Assembly: GCA_944364705.1 (NCBI GenBank)
Contig: CALVWH010000150.1
Span: forward strand, 1-10,014
Origin: an uncultured Bacilli bacterium
GTDB lineage: Bacteria; Bacillota_I; Bacilli_A; RF39; UBA660
Length of the DNA: 10,014 nucleotides
Reading direction: 5' to 3'
Numbering within the stretch: position 1 is the stretch's first letter; each line of letters opens with the position of its first letter. A program made the position numbers and the translations under genes. Below, one piece after another: positions 1 through 6,518 of this stretch. The notes under the pieces were generated by a model that did no database searches, was not told the DNA's origin, and saw nothing but the letters and a program-made list of their open reading frames with translations.

Positions 1-1
1 A

Positions 2-856
2 ACTGGAACGATTACGATTCGGGATAATGCTGGGAATACTGCCGCTTGTAATGTTAATGTGTATTTGGATCGTCAACCTCCGGCTTGTACTTCCAAGGGT
101 GGAAAGTATGGTTGGGTAAATAGTGCATCTTCCGTAAAATCTACAACGTTGGTCGGAACTTGTAATGATTATAGCGGTAGTGGATGTACTGGAAACGCTC
201 AATATGACATTGATTGGGAAGGATATTGGACTAACCTTTCTCCAGGGACCGTTTACGATAATGCTGGAAATAGTACGTATTGTCCAGCAAATCAGACAGT
301 AATGCACGATTGGACAGCTCCAAAATTAACCCAATTATGTAATACCAATACAATGGCAAATCATTTTTGTAATTGTAATGGCCGTACTTCATCTCAATGT
401 ACATCAGGACATGTAAAAGTCTGGGTATCGGATAATGTATCTGGAGTAAATGGAGTATATCAAGCTCGTAGGGCGGTCAAATGGCAGAATAAATCACCAT
501 ATAAAAGTTGTCCACAAACTTATAAAAATCAATTAGATGGTAATAATTGGTTCACAAATTATAGTTGCCCATCGAACAAATGTTGTAGTAAAGTATTTAA
601 CGACAAAAATTCAAATGGTACGATTAATTGGAATAATCATCCATTTACGAGACAATCCGATGGTACTTGGCTTTCTGTAGGTTTAGATTTAGTTGGATTG
701 ACAAAAAGAAGTTATCGAGTTACCGATGTTGCAGGAAATGCTACAGGAGAAATACAAGATACTTCTACGGTTGTCTACACTTATTCATTTACAAATAAAA
801 GTGAATGTTACAAAGGAAACTATAATAATTATTTTTCAAGTTGTAGAACCTTTTAG
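2..856 (+). CDS. Cysteine-rich extracellular Ig-like repeat protein, C-terminal part (5' end outside window)
   Basis: The frame is open from base 2 to a TAG stop, giving 284 visible codons. A GTG at 59 is inside the frame and is not a credible start, because the repeat pattern continues upstream of it. Three DxAGN motifs, at about residues 8-12, 86-90 and 242-246 of the visible part, each end a beta-rich segment. The first two are followed by Cys and then an Asp-x-x-(A/P)-P element that opens the next segment, as in tandem bacterial Ig-like domains. The visible part has 15 cysteines, including CNC and CC pairs, and is rich in Asn, Ser, Thr and Trp, which suits an exported, perhaps disulfide-linked, surface protein. 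No LPxTG motif or C-terminal membrane segment is present, so anchoring must be elsewhere or absent. The function is not recognised; adhesin or wall-associated protein is inference. A strong terminator follows. Confidence 0.75.
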   Translation, partial: TGTITIRDNAGNTAACNVNVYLDRQPPACTSKGGKYGWVNSASSVKSTTLVGTCNDYSGSGCTGNAQYDIDWEGYWTNLSPGTVYDNAGNSTYCPANQTVMHDWTAPKLTQLCNTNTMANHFCNCNGRTSSQCTSGHVKVWVSDNVSGVNGVYQARRAVKWQNKSPYKSCPQTYKNQLDGNNWFTNYSCPSNKCCSKVFNDKNSNGTINWNNHPFTRQSDGTWLSVGLDLVGLTKRSYRVTDVAGNATGEIQDTSTVVYTYSFTNKSECYKGNYNNYFSSCRTF

Positions 857-875
857 AATAGCATTTTGATATCAT

Positions 876-905
876 CCCCGTTTTTTGAAAAAAAGCGGGG
901 TTTTT
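876..905 (+). terminator. Intrinsic terminator of the surface protein gene
   Basis: The arms CCCCG (876-880) and CGGGG (896-900) are complementary. The stem is extended inward by six T's against a G and a run of A's, leaving a very small loop. Five T's follow immediately (901-905). It lies 20 bases after the stop codon and separates this gene from the heat-shock operon. The A/T inner stem also gives some termination potential on the opposite strand. Confidence 0.9.
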
Positions 906-1098
906 ATGTGTACAACAGTTATGATAAAAATAAATTTAGAAGATTCTAAAGATACATATATTCGAATTACAAATAATATTAAATCTTTATTAGATTTAAA
1001 ATACAGATCTTTAATAGAATATATAAGTAAATACCATATTATGAAAATTCAGCTTTGGAAATAAAATTTGTTTTGTACAAAAAAGAAAATTCAAAAAA
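906..1098 (+). other. Intergenic region upstream of the heat-shock promoter, with a doubtful 52-codon ORF
   Basis: This AT-rich stretch lies between the upstream terminator and the first CIRCE element. It holds an ORF from ATG 906 to TAA 1064 (52 codons; an internal ATG at 921 would give 47). It starts directly after the terminator T-run, no Shine-Dalgarno sequence or promoter is visible, and I recognise no family, so I do not call it a gene. A 12-base palindrome, TTTTGTACAAAA, lies at 1071-1082. Nothing else is evident here on either strand. Confidence 0.5.
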
Positions 1099-1125
1099 TT
1101 AGCACTCATATATTGACAATGCTAA
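1099..1125 (+). promoter_or_regulatory. CIRCE operator 1 (HrcA binding site)
   Basis: TTAGCACTC (1099-1107), a 9-base spacer and CAATGCTAA (1117-1125) match the CIRCE consensus TTAGCACTC-N9-GAGTGCTAA. The left arm is perfect and the right arm matches 7 of 9. The right arm's two mismatches lie in or next to the TTGACA -35 hexamer (1113-1118), so the operator overlaps the promoter. HrcA bound here would be expected to block RNA polymerase, giving autoregulation of the operon that encodes it. Confidence 0.92.
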
Positions 1126-1141
1126 CATATTATAGTATACT
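1113..1141 (+). promoter_or_regulatory. Sigma-A promoter of the hrcA-grpE-dnaK-pepF-dnaJ operon
   Basis: A perfect -35 TTGACA (1113-1118) is separated by 17 bases from TATACT (1136-1141), one mismatch from consensus. Transcription should start at about 1147-1149. The promoter is embedded between two CIRCE operators, which gives repression by HrcA and release under heat or unfolded-protein load. This is the only strong promoter seen ahead of hrcA. Confidence 0.88.
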
Positions 1142-1145
1142 GGGG

Positions 1146-1172
1146 ATAGCACTTGGATAGAAGATGTGCTAA
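1146..1172 (+). promoter_or_regulatory. CIRCE operator 2 over the transcription start and leader
   Basis: ATAGCACTT (1146-1154), exactly nine spacer bases and ATGTGCTAA (1164-1172) match CIRCE at 7 of 9 positions in each arm, with the core TAGCAC/GTGCTA intact. The site begins at about the predicted transcription start and ends where the hrcA Shine-Dalgarno region begins. In RNA the same repeat could form a 6-bp hairpin at the 5' end of the message. It is weaker than operator 1 but has the correct geometry. Confidence 0.75.
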
Positions 1173-1186
1173 AGAAGGTGAAATTT

Positions 1187-2191
1187 ATGTTGACCCAAAG
1201 GCAAACAGAACTTTTTAAATTAATTGTTGAAGAACATATTAAAACCGCAAAACCGATTGGATCAAAATCTTTGTGTGAAAAATTACAATGTTCTTCTGCA
1301 ACCATTCGTAATGAAATGAGTGAATTAGAACGTTTGGGATTATTAGAAAAAACCCATACTTCTTCTGGAAGAGTTCCTTCTGATCAAGGATATCGTTATT
1401 ATGTAGATCATATTATGAAGCCAAAAGAATTAACTGGTGAAGATGTTTTAAATTTACAGACGATATTTCGAAATAATTCGCTAATTCTTTCTGATACCAT
1501 TTTAAAGAGTATGGAAATTGTTTCAGAAATTACGAATTATACAGCAGTTGTTTTAGGAAACTCTTCAAAAACGAATCGCGTAAGTAAAGTAGAAGTGGTA
1601 TCCCTAGATTCTACGGATGAAAATAATTTTATCGCTTTAGTAATTACTGATACGGGTCATGTCGAACATAAGAAAATGTATTTAAAAGAAAAAATTTCAC
1701 TGAATGATATAAAAAATGTTGTTGAAATTATTAACAAACACATTGTAGGTACTCCAATTGATGAAGTAAGTGCTAAATTAGAATTTGAAGTAAAACCAAT
1801 CATATCCGAAGAAATCAAACAAAGAGAGGTCCTTTATAATGCTTTTTATAATGTGTTTACCGATTTAAAAAATACCGCAAGTGTAAAAGTAAATAATCCA
1901 AGTCACATTTTAAAAGAGCCAGAATTTAAAGAAAATGCACCAAAAATGCGTGAAATCTTAGAAAAATTTGAAGATAAAGAAATGATTAAAACCATTGAAG
2001 AAACTGAAGAAGGTGTTCACGTTTATATTGGCAGTGAAAATCATTTTGATGATGATGTAACCATTATTAAAACAAAATATTCCATTAATGGAGAAGAAGG
2101 AACCTTAGCTTTGATTGGACCAAAACGAATGGAATATGAGAAAGTAACTTCACTTTTAAATTATATTATCAAAAATCTAGAAAGGAAGTAA
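1187..2191 (+). CDS. hrcA: HrcA, heat-inducible transcription repressor
   Basis: HrcA is the DNA-binding repressor of class I heat-shock genes. It acts at CIRCE and its activity is tuned by the GroEL chaperonin in known systems. The 334-residue protein has the family's usual length. The N-terminal winged helix (about residues 2-75) carries LTQRQTELF, IGSKSL, SSATIRNEM, LERLGLLEKTHTSSGR and VPSDQGYRYYVD; the C-terminal domain ends in the typical GPKRMEY segment. I start at ATG 1187, five bases after an AGAAGGTGA ribosome site (1173-1181). In-frame GTGs at 1166 and 1178 lie inside CIRCE 2 and inside the ribosome site, so they are unlikely starts. It is first in the operon, under its own operators, and ends three bases before grpE. 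Confidence 0.95.
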   Translation: MLTQRQTELFKLIVEEHIKTAKPIGSKSLCEKLQCSSATIRNEMSELERLGLLEKTHTSSGRVPSDQGYRYYVDHIMKPKELTGEDVLNLQTIFRNNSLILSDTILKSMEIVSEITNYTAVVLGNSSKTNRVSKVEVVSLDSTDENNFIALVITDTGHVEHKKMYLKEKISLNDIKNVVEIINKHIVGTPIDEVSAKLEFEVKPIISEEIKQREVLYNAFYNVFTDLKNTASVKVNNPSHILKEPEFKENAPKMREILEKFEDKEMIKTIEETEEGVHVYIGSENHFDDDVTIIKTKYSINGEEGTLALIGPKRMEYEKVTSLLNYIIKNLERK

Positions 2192-2194
2192 CCT

Positions 2195-2821
2195 ATGGAA
2201 AAAGAAGAAAAATTAACTGAAGAAAAAACGGTTTGTGAACATCATGAAGAAGGTAAGGATCAAGAACTTCATGTGAAAAAAGAAAAAATAAAAGAAAAAC
2301 CAAAAAAAGAAGATAAAAAATTAAAAAAAGAATTAGAAGAACTTCGAAAAAATTTCGAATTGCTTCAAAAAAATAATCAATCGTTAACCGAAACAAATAA
2401 AATTTTAGAAAATAAGGTTTTAGAAGCAAAAGCAGAAGTTATCAATTATGGAAAACGAAAAGATAAAGAAACGAGCTATATGTTAAAATATGCTGGAGAA
2501 GATTTAATTAAAGAAATTTTGCCAATTGTTGATAATTTTGAAAGAGCAATCAAACAAGATGATGACAATTTGGAAGATTCTCTTTCTAAATTCTTATCAG
2601 GTTTTAAAATGATGTATTGTCATTTAGTAAAAGCTTTAGAAAACGCTGGAGTAAAAGCAATTGATGGAATTAATAAAGCTTTTGATCCAACGTATCATGA
2701 AGCAGTTTTAACGGAACCTCGGGAAGATGTTGAACCAGGTACCGTCTTAGAAGTTATGCAAAAAGGATATCTATTTAAAGATAAAGTGATTCGACCAGCA
2801 ATGGTCAAAGTTAGTGAATAA
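2195..2821 (+). CDS. grpE: GrpE, nucleotide exchange factor of DnaK
   Basis: GrpE dimers release ADP from DnaK, allowing ATP rebinding and substrate release in the cytosol. The 208-residue protein starts with a very charged Lys/Glu tail (about residues 1-45). A long coiled-coil helix follows, running to the NYGKRKDKE segment at about 84-92. The compact beta-rich head carries the family signature FDPTYHEAV, then EPGTVLEVMQKGY and VIRPAMVKVS at the C-terminus. The ribosome site AAAGGAAG (2181-2188) overlaps the end of hrcA, and only three bases separate the two genes, so their translation is probably coupled. An unstructured basic/acidic tail is common in GrpE and shows no extra domain I can name. 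Confidence 0.95.
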   Translation: MEKEEKLTEEKTVCEHHEEGKDQELHVKKEKIKEKPKKEDKKLKKELEELRKNFELLQKNNQSLTETNKILENKVLEAKAEVINYGKRKDKETSYMLKYAGEDLIKEILPIVDNFERAIKQDDDNLEDSLSKFLSGFKMMYCHLVKALENAGVKAIDGINKAFDPTYHEAVLTEPREDVEPGTVLEVMQKGYLFKDKVIRPAMVKVSE

Positions 2822-2839
2822 AAGGAAAGGTGATAGTTT

Positions 2840-4657
2840 ATGGGAAAAATTATAGGTATTGATTTAGGAACAACAAACAGTTGTGTTGCTGTATATGAAG
2901 GAAACGAAGCGAAAGTAATCGCAAATCCAGAAGGATCTAGAACAACACCTTCTGTGGTTGCTACGGCAAAAGATGGAAGTATTATTGTTGGAGAAAAAGC
3001 CAAAAGAGGTATGATTACCAACAAAGATACCATTTATTCCATTAAACGTTTAATGGGAACAAGTGAAAAAGTAGAGATGAAAGGAAAAAAATATACACCA
3101 CAAGAGATTTCTGCAATGATTTTGGAAAATTTGAAAAGTACTGCAGAAGCTTATTTGGGAGAAAAAGTAACCGAAGCTGTTATTACGGTTCCTGCTTACT
3201 TTAATGACTCTCAACGTCAAGCAACCAAAGATGCTGGAAAAATTGCAGGCCTTGATGTAAAAAGAATTATTAACGAACCAACCGCTGCAGCCTTAGCTTA
3301 TGGTCTTGATAAACAAGATAAGACAGAACAAATCTTAGTATACGACTTAGGTGGAGGAACTTTTGACGTATCCATTTTGGAAATCGGTGATGGTGTTTTT
3401 GAAGTAAAAGCAACTTCTGGAAATAACCACTTAGGTGGAGACGATTTCGATCAAAGAATTATGGATTATCTTGTTTCAGAATTTAAGAAAGAAAATGGAA
3501 TTGATTTATCAAAAGATAAAATGGCTATGCAAAGAATTAAAGACGCTGCCGAAAAAGCAAAAAAAGATTTATCTGGTATGACAACAACCGAAATTTCTTT
3601 ACCATTCTTAACGCAAGGAGAAGATGGACCTTTACACTTAGAAATGAGCTTAACTCGTGCAAAATTCGAAGAACTTGTCGATGATTTATTAGAATCTACC
3701 TTAGATCCAGTTCGTAAAGCATTAAAAGATGCTGGTCTTACGAAAAATGATATCGATAAAGTATTGTTAGTTGGTGGTTCAACAAGAATTCCAAAAGTTC
3801 AAGAAATTATTAAAAACGAACTTGGAAAAGAACCTTCAAAAGGAGTTAATCCAGACGAAGTTGTTGCTATGGGAGCTGCCATTCAAGGTGGAGTTTTAAA
3901 AGGAGACGTTAACGATATTGTTTTACTTGACGTAACACCACTTTCTTTAGGACTTGAAACCCTTGGTGGAGTTTGTACCGTACTTATTCCAAGAAATACA
4001 ACCATTCCGACAAGCAAAAGTCAAATTTTCTCTACAGCTGCAGATAATCAACCAGCGGTTGACATTGACGTTCTTCAAGGAGAAAGACCAATGGCTGCAG
4101 ATAATAAAACACTTGGTAATTTCCAATTAACTGGAATTCCAGCTGCTCCAAGAGGAGTTCCACAAATCGAGGTTACTTTTGATATTGATGCGAACGGAAT
4201 TGTTAATGTTAAGGCAAAAGATTTAGGGACTAATAAAGAACAAGCCATTACCATTACGGCTTCTACAAATTTATCCGATGAAGAAATTGATAAAATGGTA
4301 AAAGAAGCGGAAGCAAACCGTGCTGCTGATGAAAAGAGAAAAGAAGAAGCAGATGCAAGAAACGAAGCAGAACAATTAATCTTTGCTACAGAAAAATCAA
4401 TCAAAGATTTAGGAGATAAAGTAGATAGTAAAGATAAAGAAAAAGCAGAAGCAGAAATCAAAGACTTAAAAGAAGCCCTTGAAAAAGGAAATGTCGATGA
4501 CATTAAAGCAAAGAAAGAAAAATTACAAGAAACTGCTATGGCTCTTGGAGCAAAAGTTTATGAAGAAGCAAATAAAAAAGCTCAAGAAGAGTCAGAAAAA
4601 GAAACCAAAAAAGATACAAAAGAAGACGATGTTGTAGACGCTGAATTTGAAGAATAA
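2840..4657 (+). CDS. dnaK: DnaK, Hsp70 chaperone
   Basis: DnaK is the ATP-dependent chaperone that binds exposed hydrophobic segments of unfolded proteins with DnaJ and GrpE. The 605-residue protein has the nucleotide-binding domain at about 1-355, with IDLGTTNSCVAV (6-17), NEPTAAALAYG (145-155), YDLGGGTFDVS (168-178) and VGGSTRIPKVQ (311-321). The hydrophobic linker is near 358-364, and the substrate-binding domain starts with DVTPLSLGLETLGG. A charged helical lid ends in DDVVDAEFEE, the usual Gram-positive-type tail. It is about 30 residues shorter than E. coli DnaK, as expected without the insertion found in the Gram-negative ATPase domain. The ribosome site AAGGAAAGGTGAT precedes ATG 2840. 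The gene ends in tandem stops (TAATAA), and a hairpin separates it from pepF. Confidence 0.98.
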   Translation: MGKIIGIDLGTTNSCVAVYEGNEAKVIANPEGSRTTPSVVATAKDGSIIVGEKAKRGMITNKDTIYSIKRLMGTSEKVEMKGKKYTPQEISAMILENLKSTAEAYLGEKVTEAVITVPAYFNDSQRQATKDAGKIAGLDVKRIINEPTAAALAYGLDKQDKTEQILVYDLGGGTFDVSILEIGDGVFEVKATSGNNHLGGDDFDQRIMDYLVSEFKKENGIDLSKDKMAMQRIKDAAEKAKKDLSGMTTTEISLPFLTQGEDGPLHLEMSLTRAKFEELVDDLLESTLDPVRKALKDAGLTKNDIDKVLLVGGSTRIPKVQEIIKNELGKEPSKGVNPDEVVAMGAAIQGGVLKGDVNDIVLLDVTPLSLGLETLGGVCTVLIPRNTTIPTSKSQIFSTAADNQPAVDIDVLQGERPMAADNKTLGNFQLTGIPAAPRGVPQIEVTFDIDANGIVNVKAKDLGTNKEQAITITASTNLSDEEIDKMVKEAEANRAADEKRKEEADARNEAEQLIFATEKSIKDLGDKVDSKDKEKAEAEIKDLKEALEKGNVDDIKAKKEKLQETAMALGAKVYEEANKKAQEESEKETKKDTKEDDVVDAEFEE

Positions 4658-4661
4658 TAAG

Positions 4662-4683
4662 AAGTTCTAGGAAACTAGAACTT
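4662..4683 (+). promoter_or_regulatory. Perfect hairpin with GAAA tetraloop between dnaK and pepF
   Basis: AAGTTCTAG (4662-4670) and CTAGAACTT (4675-4683) form a perfect 9-bp stem closed by a GAAA (GNRA-type) loop. The following bases, TATCTTG, are not a clean U-run, so this is not a standard full terminator. A weak attenuator, a 3'-end stabiliser of dnaK mRNA or a processing site would fit its place five bases after the dnaK stop and just ahead of the pepF ribosome site. The role is inference; the structure is plain in the sequence. Confidence 0.75.
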
Positions 4684-4706
4684 TATCTTGTAAAAAGGAG
4701 AAAAAT

Positions 4707-6509
4707 ATGGAACAAAGAAAAAAAAGAGAAGAAATTGCACAAAAAGATACTTGGGATCTTACCCCGATTTATGCATCGGATGATTTATGGTATGAGGATT
4801 TTGAAAACGCCAAAAAAGAAGTAAAAAAAATTCCGGAGTTTAAAAATCATATTGTTCGTTCTGCAAAAGATTTATTGGAATATTTGACATTCGATCAACA
4901 ATTAGACCGAAAACTCAACCGTTTATACTATTATGTTCATTTAAACTTTGATGCAGATACCGGAAATACAAAATATCAAACCATGGATGGAAAAATGAAC
5001 GATCTTTTAAAGGAAGTTTCCGAATTGTCATCCTTTATTGATTCTGAATTTTATTCTATCTCTTATGATACCATAGAGTCTTATTATCAAGAAGTACCAG
5101 AATTACAAAAGTATCGTCATAATTTAGAAAATTTATATCGCTTTCAGAAACATTACTTAAACGAAGAAGAAGAAAAAATTGTCAATCAATTATCAACCAG
5201 CGTAAATGCTTCCGAAGAAATTTATGAAAGTCTCACCGATACCGATTTAACCTTCGGAACCATTTTAGACGAACAAGAAAAAGAAGTTGAACTTAGCGAA
5301 AGTAATTATGGAAAATATATCGCTAGTGAAAATCGAAGAGTTCGAAAAGATGCTTTCCATACCTTACTTGGAACGTATAAAAAATTTCAAAATACGATTG
5401 CAAAAACCTTTCAAGGAAATGTAGAATCTTTGATTTCTTTATCAAAAATATATCACTATTCCTCTAGTATGGAAGCATCTTTATTTTCTGATAAAATCGA
5501 AGAAAAAACCTATCATAATTTAATCGATACGATCCATAAACATATGGATGTTGTCTATCAATTTTTTGCTTTAAAAAAAGAAGTGTTAAAATTAGAGGAA
5601 TTTCATTTATATGATGGTTATGCTCCATTGATCGAAGGAACAACAAAAAATTATTCTTTCGAAGAAGCAAAACAAATCGTTTGTGAAGCATTAAAACCAT
5701 TAGGAGAAACCTATCAAAAAGATTTACAAAAAGCATTCGATGAGCGATGGATCGATATTTATCCAAACATTGGAAAACGATCTGGTGCTTATTCCTCGGG
5801 ATTTTATGATACCCATCCATATGTTCTTTTAAACTATGAAGGAACTTTAAATTCCGTATCTACGCTTGCTCATGAATTAGGACATTCTATGCATACCTAT
5901 TATTCTTGTAAATATAACGATTATCAAAATTCTTCTTATAAAATATTTGTTGCCGAAGTTGCTTCTACCGTAAATGAACTTTTATTAAATCATTATCTAT
6001 TAAAAAATAGTAAAGATAAAAAAGAAAAACTATCCATTTTAAATCATTGGATGGATCTATATAAAGCAACCATATACCGTCAAGTAATGTTTGCAGAATT
6101 TGAAAGAGATATGCATAAAGCAAAAGAAAATGGTGAGATTCTAACAAGTGAATTTTTATCAGAAGCTTATTACAAATTAAATCAACAATATTTCGGAAAC
6201 GATGTCTTTATTGATGAAGAAATTCGTTACGAATGGGAAAGAATCCCACACTTTTACTATAACTTTTACGTATATAAATACGCGATTGGATTATCTGCTG
6301 CATCTCATATTGTCAAAAACATATTAGATGGTAAAGAAGGTGCTTTAGAAAACTATTTAAAATTTCTAAGTTTAGGAGGAAGCGATTATCCAGCAAATGA
6401 ACTATTGGTTGCTGGTATCGATATTAATCAAGAAGAATATATTGAAAGTGCAATTACGATGTTCCAAGATCTTATTTTAGAATTTAAAAAATTATATTTT
6501 GAGAAGTAG
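4707..6509 (+). CDS. pepF: Oligoendopeptidase F, M3B family zinc metallopeptidase
   Basis: PepF enzymes are cytosolic zinc peptidases that cleave short and medium peptides but not folded proteins. The 600-residue protein has the usual length and no signal peptide. The zinc site is HELGH (His389, Glu390, His393), with the third ligand probably Glu417 in VAEVASTVNE. Other family marks are KRSGAYSSG and YVLLNYEGT ahead of the zinc site, and IPHFYYNFYVY (about 513-523), which shapes the substrate pocket. AAGGAG lies seven bases before ATG 4707. Its place between dnaK and dnaJ, with the stop codon inside the dnaJ ribosome site, puts it in the heat-shock operon. It may degrade peptides released during protein turnover, which is inference from context. 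The zinc ligands are all intact, so it should be active. Confidence 0.95.
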   Translation: MEQRKKREEIAQKDTWDLTPIYASDDLWYEDFENAKKEVKKIPEFKNHIVRSAKDLLEYLTFDQQLDRKLNRLYYYVHLNFDADTGNTKYQTMDGKMNDLLKEVSELSSFIDSEFYSISYDTIESYYQEVPELQKYRHNLENLYRFQKHYLNEEEEKIVNQLSTSVNASEEIYESLTDTDLTFGTILDEQEKEVELSESNYGKYIASENRRVRKDAFHTLLGTYKKFQNTIAKTFQGNVESLISLSKIYHYSSSMEASLFSDKIEEKTYHNLIDTIHKHMDVVYQFFALKKEVLKLEEFHLYDGYAPLIEGTTKNYSFEEAKQIVCEALKPLGETYQKDLQKAFDERWIDIYPNIGKRSGAYSSGFYDTHPYVLLNYEGTLNSVSTLAHELGHSMHTYYSCKYNDYQNSSYKIFVAEVASTVNELLLNHYLLKNSKDKKEKLSILNHWMDLYKATIYRQVMFAEFERDMHKAKENGEILTSEFLSEAYYKLNQQYFGNDVFIDEEIRYEWERIPHFYYNFYVYKYAIGLSAASHIVKNILDGKEGALENYLKFLSLGGSDYPANELLVAGIDINQEEYIESAITMFQDLILEFKKLYFEK

Positions 6510-6518
6510 GTGAAGTTT

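Noticed and set aside
1166..1186. Upstream GTG start of hrcA
   Set aside because: It lies inside the right arm of CIRCE 2 and has no ribosome site. ATG 1187 has a well-spaced AGAAGGTGA and begins exactly at the conserved N-terminus.
2193..2429. 78-codon minus-strand Leu/Phe-rich ORF antisense to grpE, resembling a membrane protein
   Set aside because: The hydrophobicity comes from reverse reading of AAA/GAA codons in the GrpE tail; there is no start signal.
4075..4503. 142-codon minus-strand ORF inside dnaK
   Set aside because: It is Ser/Ala/Phe-rich low-complexity product of the reverse strand of Lys/Glu-rich codons, with no ribosome site or family resemblance.
4658..4706. Full rho-independent terminator between dnaK and pepF
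   Set aside because: The stem is perfect but no U-run follows (TATCTTG), so I describe it only as a hairpin of uncertain role.
6510..6518. Upstream GTG start of dnaJ
   Set aside because: The GTG is part of the ribosome site itself; ATG 6519 gives the standard J-domain N-terminus.
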